Below, in pieces: positions 9,691 through 21,474 of a stretch of 64,000 nucleotides of DNA; position 1 is the stretch's first letter, and each line of letters starts with the position of its first letter. The DNA comes from Streptomyces sp. JJ66. GTDB lineage: Bacteria; Actinomycetota; Actinomycetes; Streptomycetales; Streptomycetaceae. The notes under the pieces were generated by a model. It saw only the letters and a list, made by a program, of their open reading frames with translations. It ran no database searches and was not told the origin of the DNA. Made by a program: the position numbers and the translations under genes. Where the stretch lies: the NCBI RefSeq assembly GCF_019303495.1, contig NZ_JAEVFI010000011.1, forward strand, positions 198,664 to 262,663, read 5' to 3'.

Positions 9691-10652
9691 CAGGGGAACA
9701 CCACCTTCACGACGCCGGTGACGGCGATCTGGAGAAGGGCGAGCGGGACGAGGACCGTCCAGGCGAACCGCTGGATCTGGTCCGCGCGCAGCCGGGGCCA
9801 CGCCACCCGCATCCAGATGACGAGGAAGCTGAGCGCCGCCGTCTTCAGCAGCATCCACAGCCAGCCGAGCCCGTCGGCGAACGGCCCGTGCCAGCCGCCG
9901 AGGAACAGCACGGCCGTCAGCGCGGAGACGACGACGATGCCCGCGTACTCGGCGAGCAGGAACAGCGCGAACCGCAGCCCGCCATACTCGGTCAGCGGAC
10001 CGAAGACGATCTCCTCCGGCGCGATCGGCGCGTCGAACGGCGGCCGGTGCAGCTCGGCGATGCCCGCGGTGAAGAACACGAACGCGCCGATCAGCTGCCA
10101 GGGCAGCCACCACCACTGCCAGGCGTCCAGGATGCCGGGCAGCGAGAGGGTGCCTGCCGCCATCGCGACGGACGCGGCCGACAGCAGCAGCGGCAACTCG
10201 TAGGCCATCAGCTGCGCGGCGGTGCGCAGACCGCCCAGCAGGCTGTACTTGTTGGCGCTCGCCCAGCCGCCCATCAGCTGGCCGAGCACACCGACGCCGA
10301 GCACGGCGAGGACGAAGAAGATGCCCGCGTCCACGACCTGCCCGACGCCGCCTCCCCCGGGCGCGACCGGGATGGCGATGAGCACGACCAGGTAGGGGAC
10401 GAGCGCGACGGCGGGCGCGAGCTGGAAGATCCTCCGGTCCGCGTCGGCCGGAACGACGTCCTCCTTCTGCGCGAACTTCACGCCGTCGGCGACGAGCTGC
10501 GCCCAGCCATGGAAGCCGCCCGCGTACATGGGGCCGACGCGGCCCTGCATGTGCGCCATGACCTTGTGCTCGGCCTGGCCGACGAGCAGGGGCAGCGTCA
10601 GGAAGGCGAGCAGGACGGCGGCCAGCCGCCAGGCGACGTCGAGGAAGTCCAC
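9690..10652 (-). CDS. nuoH2: NADH-quinone oxidoreductase subunit H, second copy
   Basis: This membrane subunit joins the peripheral arm to the pumps and helps form the quinone chamber. It has 320 residues and about eight helices. Family landmarks are [49 protein letters not shown] and [11 protein letters not shown]. The loop after the last motif reads [16 protein letters not shown], where nuoH1 has [16 protein letters not shown], so this quinone-chamber loop has diverged. GTG 10652 overlaps the nuoC2 stop. Confidence 0.92.
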   Translation of the reverse strand: MDFLDVAWRLAAVLLAFLTLPLLVGQAEHKVMAHMQGRVGPMYAGGFHGWAQLVADGVKFAQKEDVVPADADRRIFQLAPAVALVPYLVVLIAIPVAPGGGGVGQVVDAGIFFVLAVLGVGVLGQLMGGWASANKYSLLGGLRTAAQLMAYELPLLLSAASVAMAAGTLSLPGILDAWQWWWLPWQLIGAFVFFTAGIAELHRPPFDAPIAPEEIVFGPLTEYGGLRFALFLLAEYAGIVVVSALTAVLFLGGWHGPFADGLGWLWMLLKTAALSFLVIWMRVAWPRLRADQIQRFAWTVLVPLALLQIAVTGVVKVVFP

Positions 10653-11695
10653 TACGGCCTGCCTTCCCCGGTGTCGTCGTCACGACGAATCGCGGTGTCA
10701 TCGGATGGGGTGTCATCGGATGGGGTGCGGTCCTGGCCCTGGCCCGGGGCGGGAGGCTGCGGAGCCCGCTCGCCCGGCTGCTCGCCCCAGGGGGCGTCGG
10801 ATGCGGTACGGCGGCGCGGGCGGGCGGACGGCGTTCCGGTCGGCGGCGTCTCTGGCGGCGGCTCTGGCGGCGTCTGCGCGTTTGGTGTCGGCGCCTGCGT
10901 GCCCTCACCCGCTCCGCCTTCCGGGGGTGCCGCCGGCGCGGGCGGGGCCGCCGCGCGCTGGCTCGCGGAGCCCGCGGCGGCCGAACGGGTGCGGCGGGCG
11001 GGACGGGCCGGACGGTCGCCGGAGGCCGCCGCGCGGCCCCGCGCGGGGCGGGCCGGGGCGGGCGGAAGCTGGCCCTTCAGCGGACCCCACTCGTTGGGGT
11101 CGGGCACCCCGGGCGGCAGCATCTGACGCCGCTTCGGCCCCCCGTGCTCCGACTCGCCCGGCTCCTTCGCGCCCGGCCACGCCTTGGCAACGCGGGCCGC
11201 CAGCACGAAGTCCTTGCGCAGCGGGTGGCCCTCGAAGGAGTCCGGCAGCAGCAGCGGCGTCAGGCCCGGGTGTCCGGGGAAGCCGACGCCGAACATCTCG
11301 TGCGTCTCCCGCTCGTGCCAGGCCGCCCCGGCGTAGACGCCGGTGGCGGTGGGCAGGGCGGGCGCGTCGTGCGGCACGGTGGTGCGCAGCACCAGCCGCC
11401 GGACGCCGCCACCCGCCGCGCCGTCCGGATCAGCACCCGGCGCAGTGCCCGCCACTCCCCCCGTCCCGGGCAGCGCGGCCACGTGGGCACAGACCAGGAA
11501 GCCGGTGCCGGGCTCGTCCACGGCGCTCAGCCAGTCGAAGTAGGTGCAGCCCAGCTCGTCGCGGGCGGTGCGCAGCGCGTCCACCCAGGCGGCGGCCGGG
11601 ACGTCCACGGTGAGCAGCCCGTACGCCTCCTGCGCGCATGCTCCTTCGCCGAACAGCTCCTCGGCGGGGCGCGGCAGCCAGCCCACGGCGCTCAC
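10652..11695 (-). CDS. nuoC2: NADH-quinone oxidoreductase subunit C, second copy, long disordered tail
   Basis: This is the 30-kDa peripheral subunit. The NuoC domain fills about residues 1-175, with the signature [20 protein letters not shown] and [17 protein letters not shown]. It is not fused to a NuoD domain. The remaining 170 residues are Pro/Arg/Ala-rich low complexity with no recognisable fold. They include an exact 15-bp tandem duplication (10695-10724) that encodes DDTPS twice. The family is usually 200-250 residues, and here the total is 347. No nuoD gene follows, where canonical operons have one. Confidence 0.88.
   Translation of the reverse strand: MSAVGWLPRPAEELFGEGACAQEAYGLLTVDVPAAAWVDALRTARDELGCTYFDWLSAVDEPGTGFLVCAHVAALPGTGGVAGTAPGADPDGAAGGGVRRLVLRTTVPHDAPALPTATGVYAGAAWHERETHEMFGVGFPGHPGLTPLLLPDSFEGHPLRKDFVLAARVAKAWPGAKEPGESEHGGPKRRQMLPPGVPDPNEWGPLKGQLPPAPARPARGRAAASGDRPARPARRTRSAAAGSASQRAAAPPAPAAPPEGGAGEGTQAPTPNAQTPPEPPPETPPTGTPSARPRRRTASDAPWGEQPGERAPQPPAPGQGQDRTPSDDTPSDDTAIRRDDDTGEGRP
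10695..10724. repeat. 15-bp tandem duplication in the nuoC2 tail
   Basis: Two adjacent identical 15-base units (10695-10709 and 10710-10724) encode DDTPS twice near the nuoC2 C-terminus. The copies are in frame. Confidence 0.9.
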
Positions 11696-12303
11696 CGCCC
11701 GTCCTCTGGCGCCGCACCGGAGCGCTCGGGACCGGAGGAGTCCGGCGGGCGGACCAGCCCACTGGTCAGCGCGGCCGGGGAGGGGCGCGAGGTGCCGTAC
11801 CGCTCGCCAAGGGACTCGGCGGCGATCTTCTCCTGCAGCTTGAGGATGCCCTGCAACAGCGCCTCGGGGCGCGGCGGGCAGCCGGGCACGTACACGTCCA
11901 CCGGGATGATCTGGTCAACGCCCTTGGTGACGGAGTAGGAGTCCCAGTAGGGGCCGCCGCAGTTGGAGCAGGCGCCGAAGGAGATGACGTACTTGGGTTC
12001 CGGCATCTGCTCGTAGAGCCGTTTGACGGCCGGGGCCATCTTGTCCGTCAGCGTGCCGGAGACGACCATGAGGTCGGCCTGGCGCGGGCCGGGCGCGAAC
12101 GGGATGACGCCCAGGCGGATGAAGTCGTGCCGGGCCATGGAAGCGGCGATGAACTCGATCGCGCAGCAGGCGAGCCCGAAGTTGAACACCCACAGGCTGT
12201 AGCGGCGGCCCCAGTTGAGCACCACCTTCATGGGCTCGGGCGCGAGCTTCGCCAGCGTGCCCAGGCGGCGCGGCATAGGGAGGTCGGCGCGGGTCACGTC
12301 CAT
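11692..12303 (-). CDS. nuoB2: NADH-quinone oxidoreductase subunit B, second copy
   Basis: This subunit binds cluster N2, the last iron-sulfur centre before quinone. It has 203 residues. The cluster cysteines are present in [26 protein letters not shown] and [12 protein letters not shown]. The middle motif carries an extra cysteine compared with nuoB1 ([14 protein letters not shown]). A Ser/Pro-rich tail of about 35 residues follows. ATG 12303 lies inside the end of nuoA2 (10-base overlap), and its stop overlaps the GTG of nuoC2. Confidence 0.93.
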   Translation of the reverse strand: MDVTRADLPMPRRLGTLAKLAPEPMKVVLNWGRRYSLWVFNFGLACCAIEFIAASMARHDFIRLGVIPFAPGPRQADLMVVSGTLTDKMAPAVKRLYEQMPEPKYVISFGACSNCGGPYWDSYSVTKGVDQIIPVDVYVPGCPPRPEALLQGILKLQEKIAAESLGERYGTSRPSPAALTSGLVRPPDSSGPERSGAAPEDGR

Positions 12304-12659
12304 GTGAGGACGCCCTTCTTCCAGGCGTAGAGCAGGCCCACGGCGAGCAGGCCGAGGAACACGAACATCTCCACCAGCGTCACGGCACCGAACGCGGCGA
12401 ACACCGTGGCCCACGGGAACAGGAAGATCGAGTCGATGGCGAAGATGACATAGAGGAACGCGTACACGTAGTACCGCACCTGGGTGTGCGCCCAGCCTTC
12501 GCCGACCGGATCGACGCCGCATTCGTAGGCGAGCAGCTTCTCGTGTGTCGGCGCGGTGGGGCGCAGCAGCGCGCTGCCCGCGAAGGCCACGGCGACGAAG
12601 AGCACGCCGACGACCGCGACCAGGCCGACGACGGCGTAGCCGTGGAAGTAGTCCGGCAC
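12294..12659 (-). CDS. nuoA2: NADH-quinone oxidoreductase subunit A, second copy
   Basis: This small membrane subunit has 121 residues and three helices. The conserved matrix loop [20 protein letters not shown] contains the family cysteine, and [10 protein letters not shown] follows. It is the first gene of the nuo2 operon, with GTG 12659 as start. The ribosome-binding region coincides with GC-rich tandem repeats (12679-12748). No match to a Rex operator is seen upstream, unlike nuoA1. Confidence 0.92.
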   Translation of the reverse strand: MPDYFHGYAVVGLVAVVGVLFVAVAFAGSALLRPTAPTHEKLLAYECGVDPVGEGWAHTQVRYYVYAFLYVIFAIDSIFLFPWATVFAAFGAVTLVEMFVFLGLLAVGLLYAWKKGVLTWT

Positions 12660-12678
12660 CGTCCGCTCCCGTCCCTGT

Positions 12679-12748
12679 CCGTGTGCTGCGCGTACGCGGT
12701 CCGTGTGCTGTGCGTACGCGCTGTCCGTGCCCTGCGTGTGCGCGCTGT
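12679..12748. repeat. Three degenerate 22-24 bp tandem repeats upstream of nuoA2
   Basis: Units at 12679-12700, 12701-12724 and 12725-12748 share the core CCGTG(T/C)(G/C)CTG followed by a GCGTACGCG-like stretch, and a partial fourth copy follows. They lie 20-90 bases before the nuoA2 start, in the expected leader or promoter. They may be binding sites or just slippage products. Confidence 0.75.
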
Positions 12749-12984
12749 GCGTGCGCTGGCGTTCGACGATCTGTCCGCACGGGAGTCTAGGCCCTGGTCG
12801 TCACGTACTGTGCTGCCGTCTCACGGCCGCCCGGGCGACGTGACCCCCGATCTCCCGCTCTGCCCCATCCTGTCGCGTTCCCGCAGCTGGCGCAGCGGTG
12901 CGCCAGGCTGGGCGAGCCCCTTTTGAGTGGGGTCATCCCCACCCGGGGCGGCCGAGGAACCCCATGGCGGGACGCGGACGGCAC

Positions 12985-13218
12985 CCGGAGGTGGTGGCGC
13001 ACCTGCCGGGCCGCAAGCGCGACGCGCTGACTGTCCTGACCCCGCGCGAGCGGGAAGTGCTCACCCTGATGGCCGAAGGCCGCACCCCAACGGGGCGATC
13101 GCCCGCAGCCTGTGGTGAGCGACGGCGCGGCGGAGAAGCGTGTCAGCGAGAACGTCAGGAAACGGACCTGGCACAGAGTGACGCAGATCACCGGCGGGGC
13201 TCGCCGCGCCCGCCTTCC
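12985..13218 (+). pseudogene. Remnant of a LuxR/NarL-type response-regulator HTH
   Basis: Reading three frames in turn reconstructs a LuxR C-terminal domain. LTPREREVLTLMAEGRT ends near 13085, NGAIARSL lies at 13089-13110 in a second frame, and VVSDGAAEKRVSENVRK runs from 13112 in a third. DLAQSDADHRR at about 13165-13200 then returns to the first frame. At least three indels in about 130 bases rule out sequencing noise as the only cause. The receiver domain is missing. I recall a two-component system (SCO4596-4598) at this position in S. coelicolor, so this is probably its decayed trace. Confidence 0.75.
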
Positions 13219-13466
13219 ACACGCCGTGACCGGAGGTCACGCCTGCGGGACGGCGCTCCGTATCCGGAACGCGGGGTGCCACTTCAGCCATCCGGCCAGT
13301 TCAGGCCGGTGCCGGGCAGCCGCTGGACCGGCGCTCGACTGTCCCACTACCTGGGAAGCGACGTCTCATCCACTGGTCCACGATGTGGTCACACCAAGGT
13401 AGGCGACCCTTACACCCACGTACGATGGAACGTGAGCCCGCCGGACCGAGAGGGAGGTCCTTGCAC

Positions 13467-16449
<2,983 letters not shown>

Positions 16450-16465
16450 CCCGTAGTCACCACCC

Positions 16466-16504
16466 CCAGGGCGGGCCGGACACGCGGTGTTCGGCCAGCC
16501 CTGG
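16466..16504 (+). terminator. Strong hairpin terminator after korB
   Basis: CCAGGGC (16466-16472) pairs with GCCCTGG (16498-16504). GGCCG (16474-16478) pairs with CGGCC (16492-16496), and a CAC/GTG tip closes a GCG loop. The stem starts 16 bases after the korB stop. There is no U tract, as is usual for high-GC actinobacteria. Confidence 0.8.
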
Positions 16505-16670
16505 CGTGTGTGGCCCGGAGCCCCGGCGGGAGAGTGCCCGCAGGTGCCCAGGAAGTGGCGTGCCCGGGGTGCTCACCTGACAGGAGTGTCACGCGAAACG
16601 GGAATGACAACCGCCCGGTTCGCCGTTACCTTCACAGGAGACAGCGCACCACCAGCGAGGAGGAGAGGCC

Positions 16671-17672
16671 GTGACGGGGACGAGCGACAGCCGCACCGGG
16701 CTTCTGTACGGTTTCGCCGCATACGGCCTGTGGGGCCTCCTCCCCCTCTACTGGCACCTCCTGGCCGCCACCCCGGCCGCCGAAGTGCTCGCCCACCGCA
16801 TGATGTGGTCACTGCCGACGGCCGTGCTGATCCTGATCGTCCTGCGCCGCTGGAGCTGGATACGCCCGCTGCTGCGGCAGCCCCGCCTCCTGGGCCTCGT
16901 CGCGCTGTCCACGACGCTGATCTCCGTCAACTGGTACCTGTTCATCTGGGCCGTCAGCGAGGGCCGCGTGCTGGAGGCGTCACTCGGCTACTTCATCAAC
17001 CCGCTGGTGACGATCGCGCTCGGGGTGCTGCTGCTGCGTGAGCGGCTGCGTCCGCCGCAGTGGGCGGCCGTGGCCATCGGCGCGCTGGCGGTGACCGTGA
17101 TGACCGTCGCCTACGGGCAGGTGCCGTGGGTCTCGCTGACGCTGGCCGTCACCTTCGCCTTCTACGGGTTCATCAAGAAGCAGACCCGGCTCGACGGCCT
17201 GGAGGGGTTCAGCGCCGACTCCGCGCTCCAGTTCCTGCCCGCGCTCGGCTTCGTCCTGCTGCTGAGCGCGCGCGGCGAGGCGACGTTCACCAGCGCGGGC
17301 TGGGGGCACGCGCTGCTGCTCGCGGGCGCGGGCCTGGTGACCGCGCTGCCGCTGATCCTCTTCGGCGCCGCCGCGATGCGCGTGCCGCTGTCCACGATCG
17401 GCCTGCTCCAGTACCTGGCGCCCACGTCGATGTTCCTGCTCGGCCTGTTCGTCTTCCACGAGGCGATGCCGCCCGAGCGCTGGGCCGGGTTCCTGCTGGT
17501 GTGGGTCGCGCTGTGCGTGCTGACGTACGACGCGCTGCGCACCGCCCGCCGCAACCGCGCCACGCTGCGCGCCGCCCGCCGCCAGGCAGCCGCCGCCCCG
17601 GCCGACCCCGCCCCGGAGGTCACCCCACGGGAGCCGCGCCCCACCCCGGTCGGCCCTGCGGCCGGGAGCTGA
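16671..17672 (+). CDS. rarD: RarD-type EamA/DMT-superfamily transporter
   Basis: This is a ten-helix inner-membrane permease of the drug/metabolite transporter superfamily, 333 residues. RarD landmarks are AAYGLWGLLPLYWHLLA, AHRMMWSLP, SVNWYLFIWAVSEGRVLEAS, LGYFINPLVTIALGVLLLRE, and GLLQYLAPTSMFLLGLFVFHE. The substrate is not known for this subfamily. GTG 16671 is preceded by GAGGAGAGG. The C-terminal 35 residues are Pro/Ala-rich and cytoplasmic. It seems to be a single-gene unit between the korB terminator and the convergent toxin-antitoxin pair. Confidence 0.88.
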   Translation: MTGTSDSRTGLLYGFAAYGLWGLLPLYWHLLAATPAAEVLAHRMMWSLPTAVLILIVLRRWSWIRPLLRQPRLLGLVALSTTLISVNWYLFIWAVSEGRVLEASLGYFINPLVTIALGVLLLRERLRPPQWAAVAIGALAVTVMTVAYGQVPWVSLTLAVTFAFYGFIKKQTRLDGLEGFSADSALQFLPALGFVLLLSARGEATFTSAGWGHALLLAGAGLVTALPLILFGAAAMRVPLSTIGLLQYLAPTSMFLLGLFVFHEAMPPERWAGFLLVWVALCVLTYDALRTARRNRATLRAARRQAAAAPADPAPEVTPREPRPTPVGPAAGS

Positions 17673-17680
17673 ACCGGCCG

Positions 17681-17980
17681 TTACAGGCCCAGCACGGTGC
17701 GGATGCTGATCTCGACGGCTTCCATCACCCGGGCATCGACCGGCCCACGGTCGTCGGTGAAGTGAGCGGCGCTGAAGGAGCTGTACCGGTCGGTGACGGC
17801 GAAGCCCGGCAACGGTGTCTCCATCGGCACACTCAGCAGGGTCGGCGTCCGTTCACCCTGCGGGTACACCTGGACCACGGTGGCCCCGCCGACGTGCGCG
17901 TTGATCTGATCATCAGAGACGACGAGGACATCAATACTGCGGTCCTGGTAGCGGATGCGGTACACGTGGCCCCGCTTCAC
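17681..17980 (-). CDS. PemK/MazF-like toxin (probable endoribonuclease)
   Basis: The 99-residue protein starts VKRGHVYRIRYQDRSIDVLVVSDDQIN, which resembles the MazF/PemK opening (KRGxVxxV...RPVLVVSxD). LSVPMETPLPGFAV and the C-terminal VMEAVEISIRTVLGL also fit the family. MazF toxins cleave RNA at short motifs. Its GTG overlaps the stop of the upstream small gene (GTGA), which is the normal antitoxin-toxin arrangement. The match is moderate and no single catalytic residue can be assigned. Confidence 0.65.
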   Translation of the reverse strand: MKRGHVYRIRYQDRSIDVLVVSDDQINAHVGGATVVQVYPQGERTPTLLSVPMETPLPGFAVTDRYSSFSAAHFTDDRGPVDARVMEAVEISIRTVLGL

Positions 17981-18180
17981 GTGCCCGATTCCGCTCCGAA
18001 GAATGTCGCGCTGCTCGCGCGCCCGAAGTCGTCGTCCCAGTCGGGAGCCGGATGCTCCCGCAAACGCTCAGCGATCATGGCACGGCGCAGCACGGTGGCC
18101 GCGTAGGCGGACGCGTTGTCACGGGACCGGAGAAAGGCCCCCACATCATCGGGAAGGGAGAACGTCATCTTCACGGTCAT
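17977..18180 (-). CDS. Ribbon-helix-helix antitoxin of the MazF-like toxin
   Basis: The 67-residue protein has an N-terminal strand and two helices, KMTFSLPDDVGAFLRSRDNASAYAATVLRRAM. This fits an RHH (CopG/ParD/MazE-actinobacterial) DNA-binding domain. The acidic C-terminus DWDDDFGRASSATFFGAESG is the likely toxin-binding part. It precedes and overlaps the toxin by four bases, so it should be translated first and autoregulate the pair. Confidence 0.65.
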   Translation of the reverse strand: MTVKMTFSLPDDVGAFLRSRDNASAYAATVLRRAMIAERLREHPAPDWDDDFGRASSATFFGAESGT

Positions 18181-18212
18181 ACCAACGAGCTTACTGCGGG
18201 GAGGTCACGCCG

Positions 18213-19217
18213 TCATGCCGTGACGTCGCGGGTGGTGAAGCGGGCCCAGGCGGCGCTGCCGAAGACGGCGACGTACAGCGCCTGGAGACCCGCGTTGGCC
18301 AGCACGTCGTCCCAGCGCACCGGGGCGCGCAGCAGGTCGGCGAAGGACAGCCAGTGGTACGGGAACAGGTACGGATGGATGACATCCAGCTGCGGGATGA
18401 CGGCGAGGATCTGCACCGTGATCAGCAGCCCCACGGTGGCCGCCATCGCCGCGATGCCGCTGCCCGTGAGCGTGGAGATGAACAGCCCGAGCGCCGCCAG
18501 CCCCAGCAGGGAGACGGTGACGGCCAGCGCGATCACCAGCGCCCGCACCAGCCCCTCGGCGAACGAGACGGTGACGCCCGAGAGCAGCGTGATATCACCC
18601 ACCGGGAACAGCGCGACACCGACCAGCAGCGCGCTGACGGCGACGACGAGCGTGGCCAGCAGACAGAAGACGACGACGGCGGCGAACTTGGCCAGCAGCA
18701 GCCGCGTCCGCCCGGCCGGGGCGACGAGCAGGTAGCGCAGCGTCCCGGAGGCCGCCTCCCCGGCCACACAGTCGCCCGCGACGACGCCGACGGTCATCGG
18801 CAGGAAGAACGGCAGCGTCGCGGCGAGCGCGGTGAAGACGAGGAACAGGCCGTTGTTCGTCACCTGGTTGATGAACGGCGGACCGCCGCCATCACCGCCG
18901 GAGCCGTCCCCGCCACCGGTTTCGATCTTCACCGCCACGCCGATGAGGACGGGCAGCACGGCGAGGATGGCCAGCAGCGCCAGCGTCCGCCCGCGCCGCA
19001 GGGTGAGGGCCAGCTCACTGCTCAGCAGCCCGAGCGTCCACCACCGCGGCGGCCGCCCGCTCGCCGCCGGCGGCCCAGGGCGTCCACCGCCGGTCGCGGC
19101 GGCTGCTCCGGCCTGGTCGGCACGCGCGTCGGCCCCGTCAGCCCGCGCGGCGGCCGTCCGCCCGGTGCGCGCGGGGTTCTCCCCGGCGGCCGGGGTGCCA
19201 GCGTCAGCCCGCGACAT
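18213..19217 (-). CDS. ABC-2 type exporter permease
   Basis: The 334-residue membrane protein has six hydrophobic segments spread through residues 78-330. The cytoplasmic N-terminus of about 58 residues is Ala/Gly-rich. After the first helix comes a Gly/Asp-rich extracytoplasmic loop (GGGDGSGGDGGGPPF). GDCVAGEAASGTLRYLLVAP is the characteristic coupling segment of ABC-2 permeases (the E-x-x-x-G-T motif). It overlaps the ATPase gene by 14 bases. The substrate cannot be read from the sequence. Confidence 0.85.
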   Translation of the reverse strand: MSRADAGTPAAGENPARTGRTAAARADGADARADQAGAAAATGGGRPGPPAASGRPPRWWTLGLLSSELALTLRRGRTLALLAILAVLPVLIGVAVKIETGGGDGSGGDGGGPPFINQVTNNGLFLVFTALAATLPFFLPMTVGVVAGDCVAGEAASGTLRYLLVAPAGRTRLLLAKFAAVVVFCLLATLVVAVSALLVGVALFPVGDITLLSGVTVSFAEGLVRALVIALAVTVSLLGLAALGLFISTLTGSGIAAMAATVGLLITVQILAVIPQLDVIHPYLFPYHWLSFADLLRAPVRWDDVLANAGLQALYVAVFGSAAWARFTTRDVTA

Positions 19218-20163
19218 CGAAACCCTCCCCGGTCAGCGCGACGAAAGCGTCCTCCAGCGTGCCCCGCTCCACCCCGAAGGCGCGGACGCGCACGTCCGCC
19301 CGGACGAGTGCGGCATTGAGGTCGGCGAGGTCCACGGCGTCGTCCTCCGGCGGGTCACCGCTGACCCGGTCTCCGGCCACCGCCAGCCCCGTCACCCCGT
19401 GCTCCTTCAGCACCCGGGCGGCGTCGGCGGCGTCCGGCGTCGTCACCGCGAGCCTGCCGCGCACACCCGCCGCCAGTTCGGCGACCGGGCCCTGGGTGAG
19501 CAGTCTGCCGCGCGCCATGACAGCGGTGTGGGTGCACACCTGCTCCACCTCGTCCAGCAGGTGCGAGGAGAGGAAGACGGTGATGCCCTCGGCGGCCAGC
19601 TCGCGGATCAGCGCGCGCATCTCGCGCATACCCTGCGGGTCGAGGCCGTTGGTCGGCTCGTCCAGCACCAGCAGCTCGCGGGGCTGGAGCAGGGCGGCGG
19701 CCAGCCCGAGCCGCTGCTTCATGCCCAGCGAGTACGCCTTGGCCTTCTTGCCCGCCGCCGCGCCCAGCCCGACCCGGGCCAGCGCGGCCTCGATGCGGGC
19801 GTGGCGGGTGGCCGGGTCGGCGGTGGGGTCGGCGGCGTCGAACCGGGCGAGGTTGGCGCGTCCGGTGAGGAACCCGTACAGCGCCGGACCCTCGATCAGC
19901 GCGCCCACCTTCGGCAGCACGCGCCGGGCGTCGTGCGGCATGGGGCGGCCCAGCAGCGCGGCGCTGCCCGAAGTGGGCGCGATGAGGCCGAGCAGCATCC
20001 GGATCGTGGTGGTCTTGCCCGACCCGTTGGGGCCGAGGAACCCGAACACGCTGCCCCGGGGAACGCGCAGGTCAAGCCCGTCCACCGCGAGCTGGCCGCC
20101 CCGGTAGCGCTTGCTGAGCCCGTGGGCCTCCACGGCCGGCTCGGCGGCGGGCGGCGCGTCCAA
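19204..20163 (-). CDS. ABC transporter ATP-binding protein
   Basis: The 319-residue ATPase of an ABC-2 exporter has Walker A GPNGSGKTT (about 44-52), the signature YSLGMKQRLGLA, Walker B LLVLDEPTNGLDP and the switch histidine in SSHLLDEVE. The C-terminal part (DVRVRAFGVERGTLEDAFVALTGEG) is the domain usual in drug or lantibiotic exporters of the CcmA/DrrA type. It precedes the permease. It could export a lipid, antibiotic or peptide. Confidence 0.9.
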   Translation of the reverse strand: MDAPPAAEPAVEAHGLSKRYRGGQLAVDGLDLRVPRGSVFGFLGPNGSGKTTTIRMLLGLIAPTSGSAALLGRPMPHDARRVLPKVGALIEGPALYGFLTGRANLARFDAADPTADPATRHARIEAALARVGLGAAAGKKAKAYSLGMKQRLGLAAALLQPRELLVLDEPTNGLDPQGMREMRALIRELAAEGITVFLSSHLLDEVEQVCTHTAVMARGRLLTQGPVAELAAGVRGRLAVTTPDAADAARVLKEHGVTGLAVAGDRVSGDPPEDDAVDLADLNAALVRADVRVRAFGVERGTLEDAFVALTGEGFDVAG

Positions 20164-20220
20164 GGTGCCTCCTGTGTGCTGCTGCTATCGGTGCTGCGGG
20201 GTCGCGTCCCGCAGGCGGCG

Positions 20221-21474
20221 TCAGTCCGCGTCTGCGGCCTGGACCAGCCCCTCCTCGGTGACGGCGCCGACGTAGAGCGTGCCGTCGTCGGTGAGCAGGG
20301 CGTTCACCAGGCGGGTGCTGAGCATGCGGCCGGTACCGAACTCGCCCTTGACCTCCTTGGTGAGCGCGTCCAGGAACCCGCCGTCCTGCGGCCCGGTCAG
20401 CTCGCCGTTCTCCGGCATGACGCCCTCGGGCGCGTCGATCTTGACGACGCTGCTCCAGCCCTCGCCGATCACCTCCGTCTCGCCGCCCAGCTCCGCGAGG
20501 GCATCCAGCCCCGGCAGGTTGCCCGGGTCACCGTTCAGCGGGCCGCCGTGGCCGCCGTCCAGCTCCCCGGCCTCGGTGACCTCGGTGCCCGCAGGCGGCT
20601 TGAAGTCGAACAGGTCGGCCGAGGGCTTGCCGAAGTCCACCTCGGTGTAGGCGGCCTCGACGATCGGGTCGCCGCCGTCCCGCGCGTCCAGGCTGAACCG
20701 CAGCGGGGTGCCGTTCTCGGCGTCCACGGCGACGCGCACGGCCTCCACCGTGGAGTGCGCGGCGTCCTTGGGCGCGACAGCCAGCTGATAGGCGTCCCGC
20801 CCGGCGACGGTGGTGGTGCCGTCTACCCGGACCGACGTGGACTCATCCACCGCGTCCAGCAGCCGCTCGGCGGCCTCCTGCGGGGTGAGGTCCTGCGGGC
20901 CGGGCGCCGTCGGCTTCTCGCCGCCCCGGTGGCCCTCGGGGGCCTGGGCGTGGAAGGCGGTGTTGCTCGCGCTGTCGTAGGCCCACAGCTCGCCCGCGTT
21001 GTGGATCAGGCTGTACTCGGCGGCCTCCTCGATGACGGACACGCGCTGCTTGTCCGGCCCGTCCATGGCCACGCGCAGCGTGTGCTCGCCGCCGGCCAGC
21101 TCCAGCAGCTTGCCGCTCGGGTCGGCTGGGGACTCCTCGGGCGCGCCGTCGTGCGGGGCTTCCTCGCCGCGCTCGCCGTCCGGCCCGCCGTGGCCGCCGC
21201 CGAACGGGCCGCCGTCCGCGCCCGCGCCGCCGCCCAGACCCGGGATGCCCAGGTCGGAGCTGATCTCCACGGTGCCGGAGAGCTGCCGCACATCGGACGC
21301 CGCGAGCTTGGCCACCAGCTCCTCGGCGGTGATGTCGGGCAGCTTGGGATCGCCGTTGTCCGCCAGGGCCGGGACCAGGCCGACGCTCGCCACCGTGACG
21401 GCGGCCACCGCCACGGGCACCGCGTACCGGATCGTCTTCTTGCCGGGTCCACGGGACCCGCTGGGCTTCGCCAT
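20221..21474 (-). CDS. Exported LolA-like / DUF2092-type protein
   Basis: The 417-residue protein has a basic N-terminus, then a hydrophobic signal or anchor (YAVPVAVAAVTVASVGLVPALA, about 17-38). The exported domain starts PKLPDITAEELVAKLAASDVRQLSGTVEISSDLG. A Gly/Asp/Pro-rich linker (about 78-118) follows. The second half (AAERLLDAVDESTSVRVDG, AYQLAVAPKD, VEAAYTEVDFGKPSADLFDFKPPAGTEV) matches the LolA-like lipoprotein carrier fold of actinobacteria. It is likely a membrane-anchored stress or lipid-binding protein. It precedes the ABC pair on the same strand, possibly in one unit. Confidence 0.78.
   Translation of the reverse strand: MAKPSGSRGPGKKTIRYAVPVAVAAVTVASVGLVPALADNGDPKLPDITAEELVAKLAASDVRQLSGTVEISSDLGIPGLGGGAGADGGPFGGGHGGPDGERGEEAPHDGAPEESPADPSGKLLELAGGEHTLRVAMDGPDKQRVSVIEEAAEYSLIHNAGELWAYDSASNTAFHAQAPEGHRGGEKPTAPGPQDLTPQEAAERLLDAVDESTSVRVDGTTTVAGRDAYQLAVAPKDAAHSTVEAVRVAVDAENGTPLRFSLDARDGGDPIVEAAYTEVDFGKPSADLFDFKPPAGTEVTEAGELDGGHGGPLNGDPGNLPGLDALAELGGETEVIGEGWSSVVKIDAPEGVMPENGELTGPQDGGFLDALTKEVKGEFGTGRMLSTRLVNALLTDDGTLYVGAVTEEGLVQAADAD

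Noticed and set aside
10695-12748. Repeats near nuoC2/nuoA2 as a CRISPR array
   Set aside because: Units are short, adjacent and without spacers; no cas genes in the window.
12660-12984. Rex operator upstream of nuoA2
   Set aside because: Searched for TGTGAAC-N2-GTTCACA-like sequence on both strands; none found.
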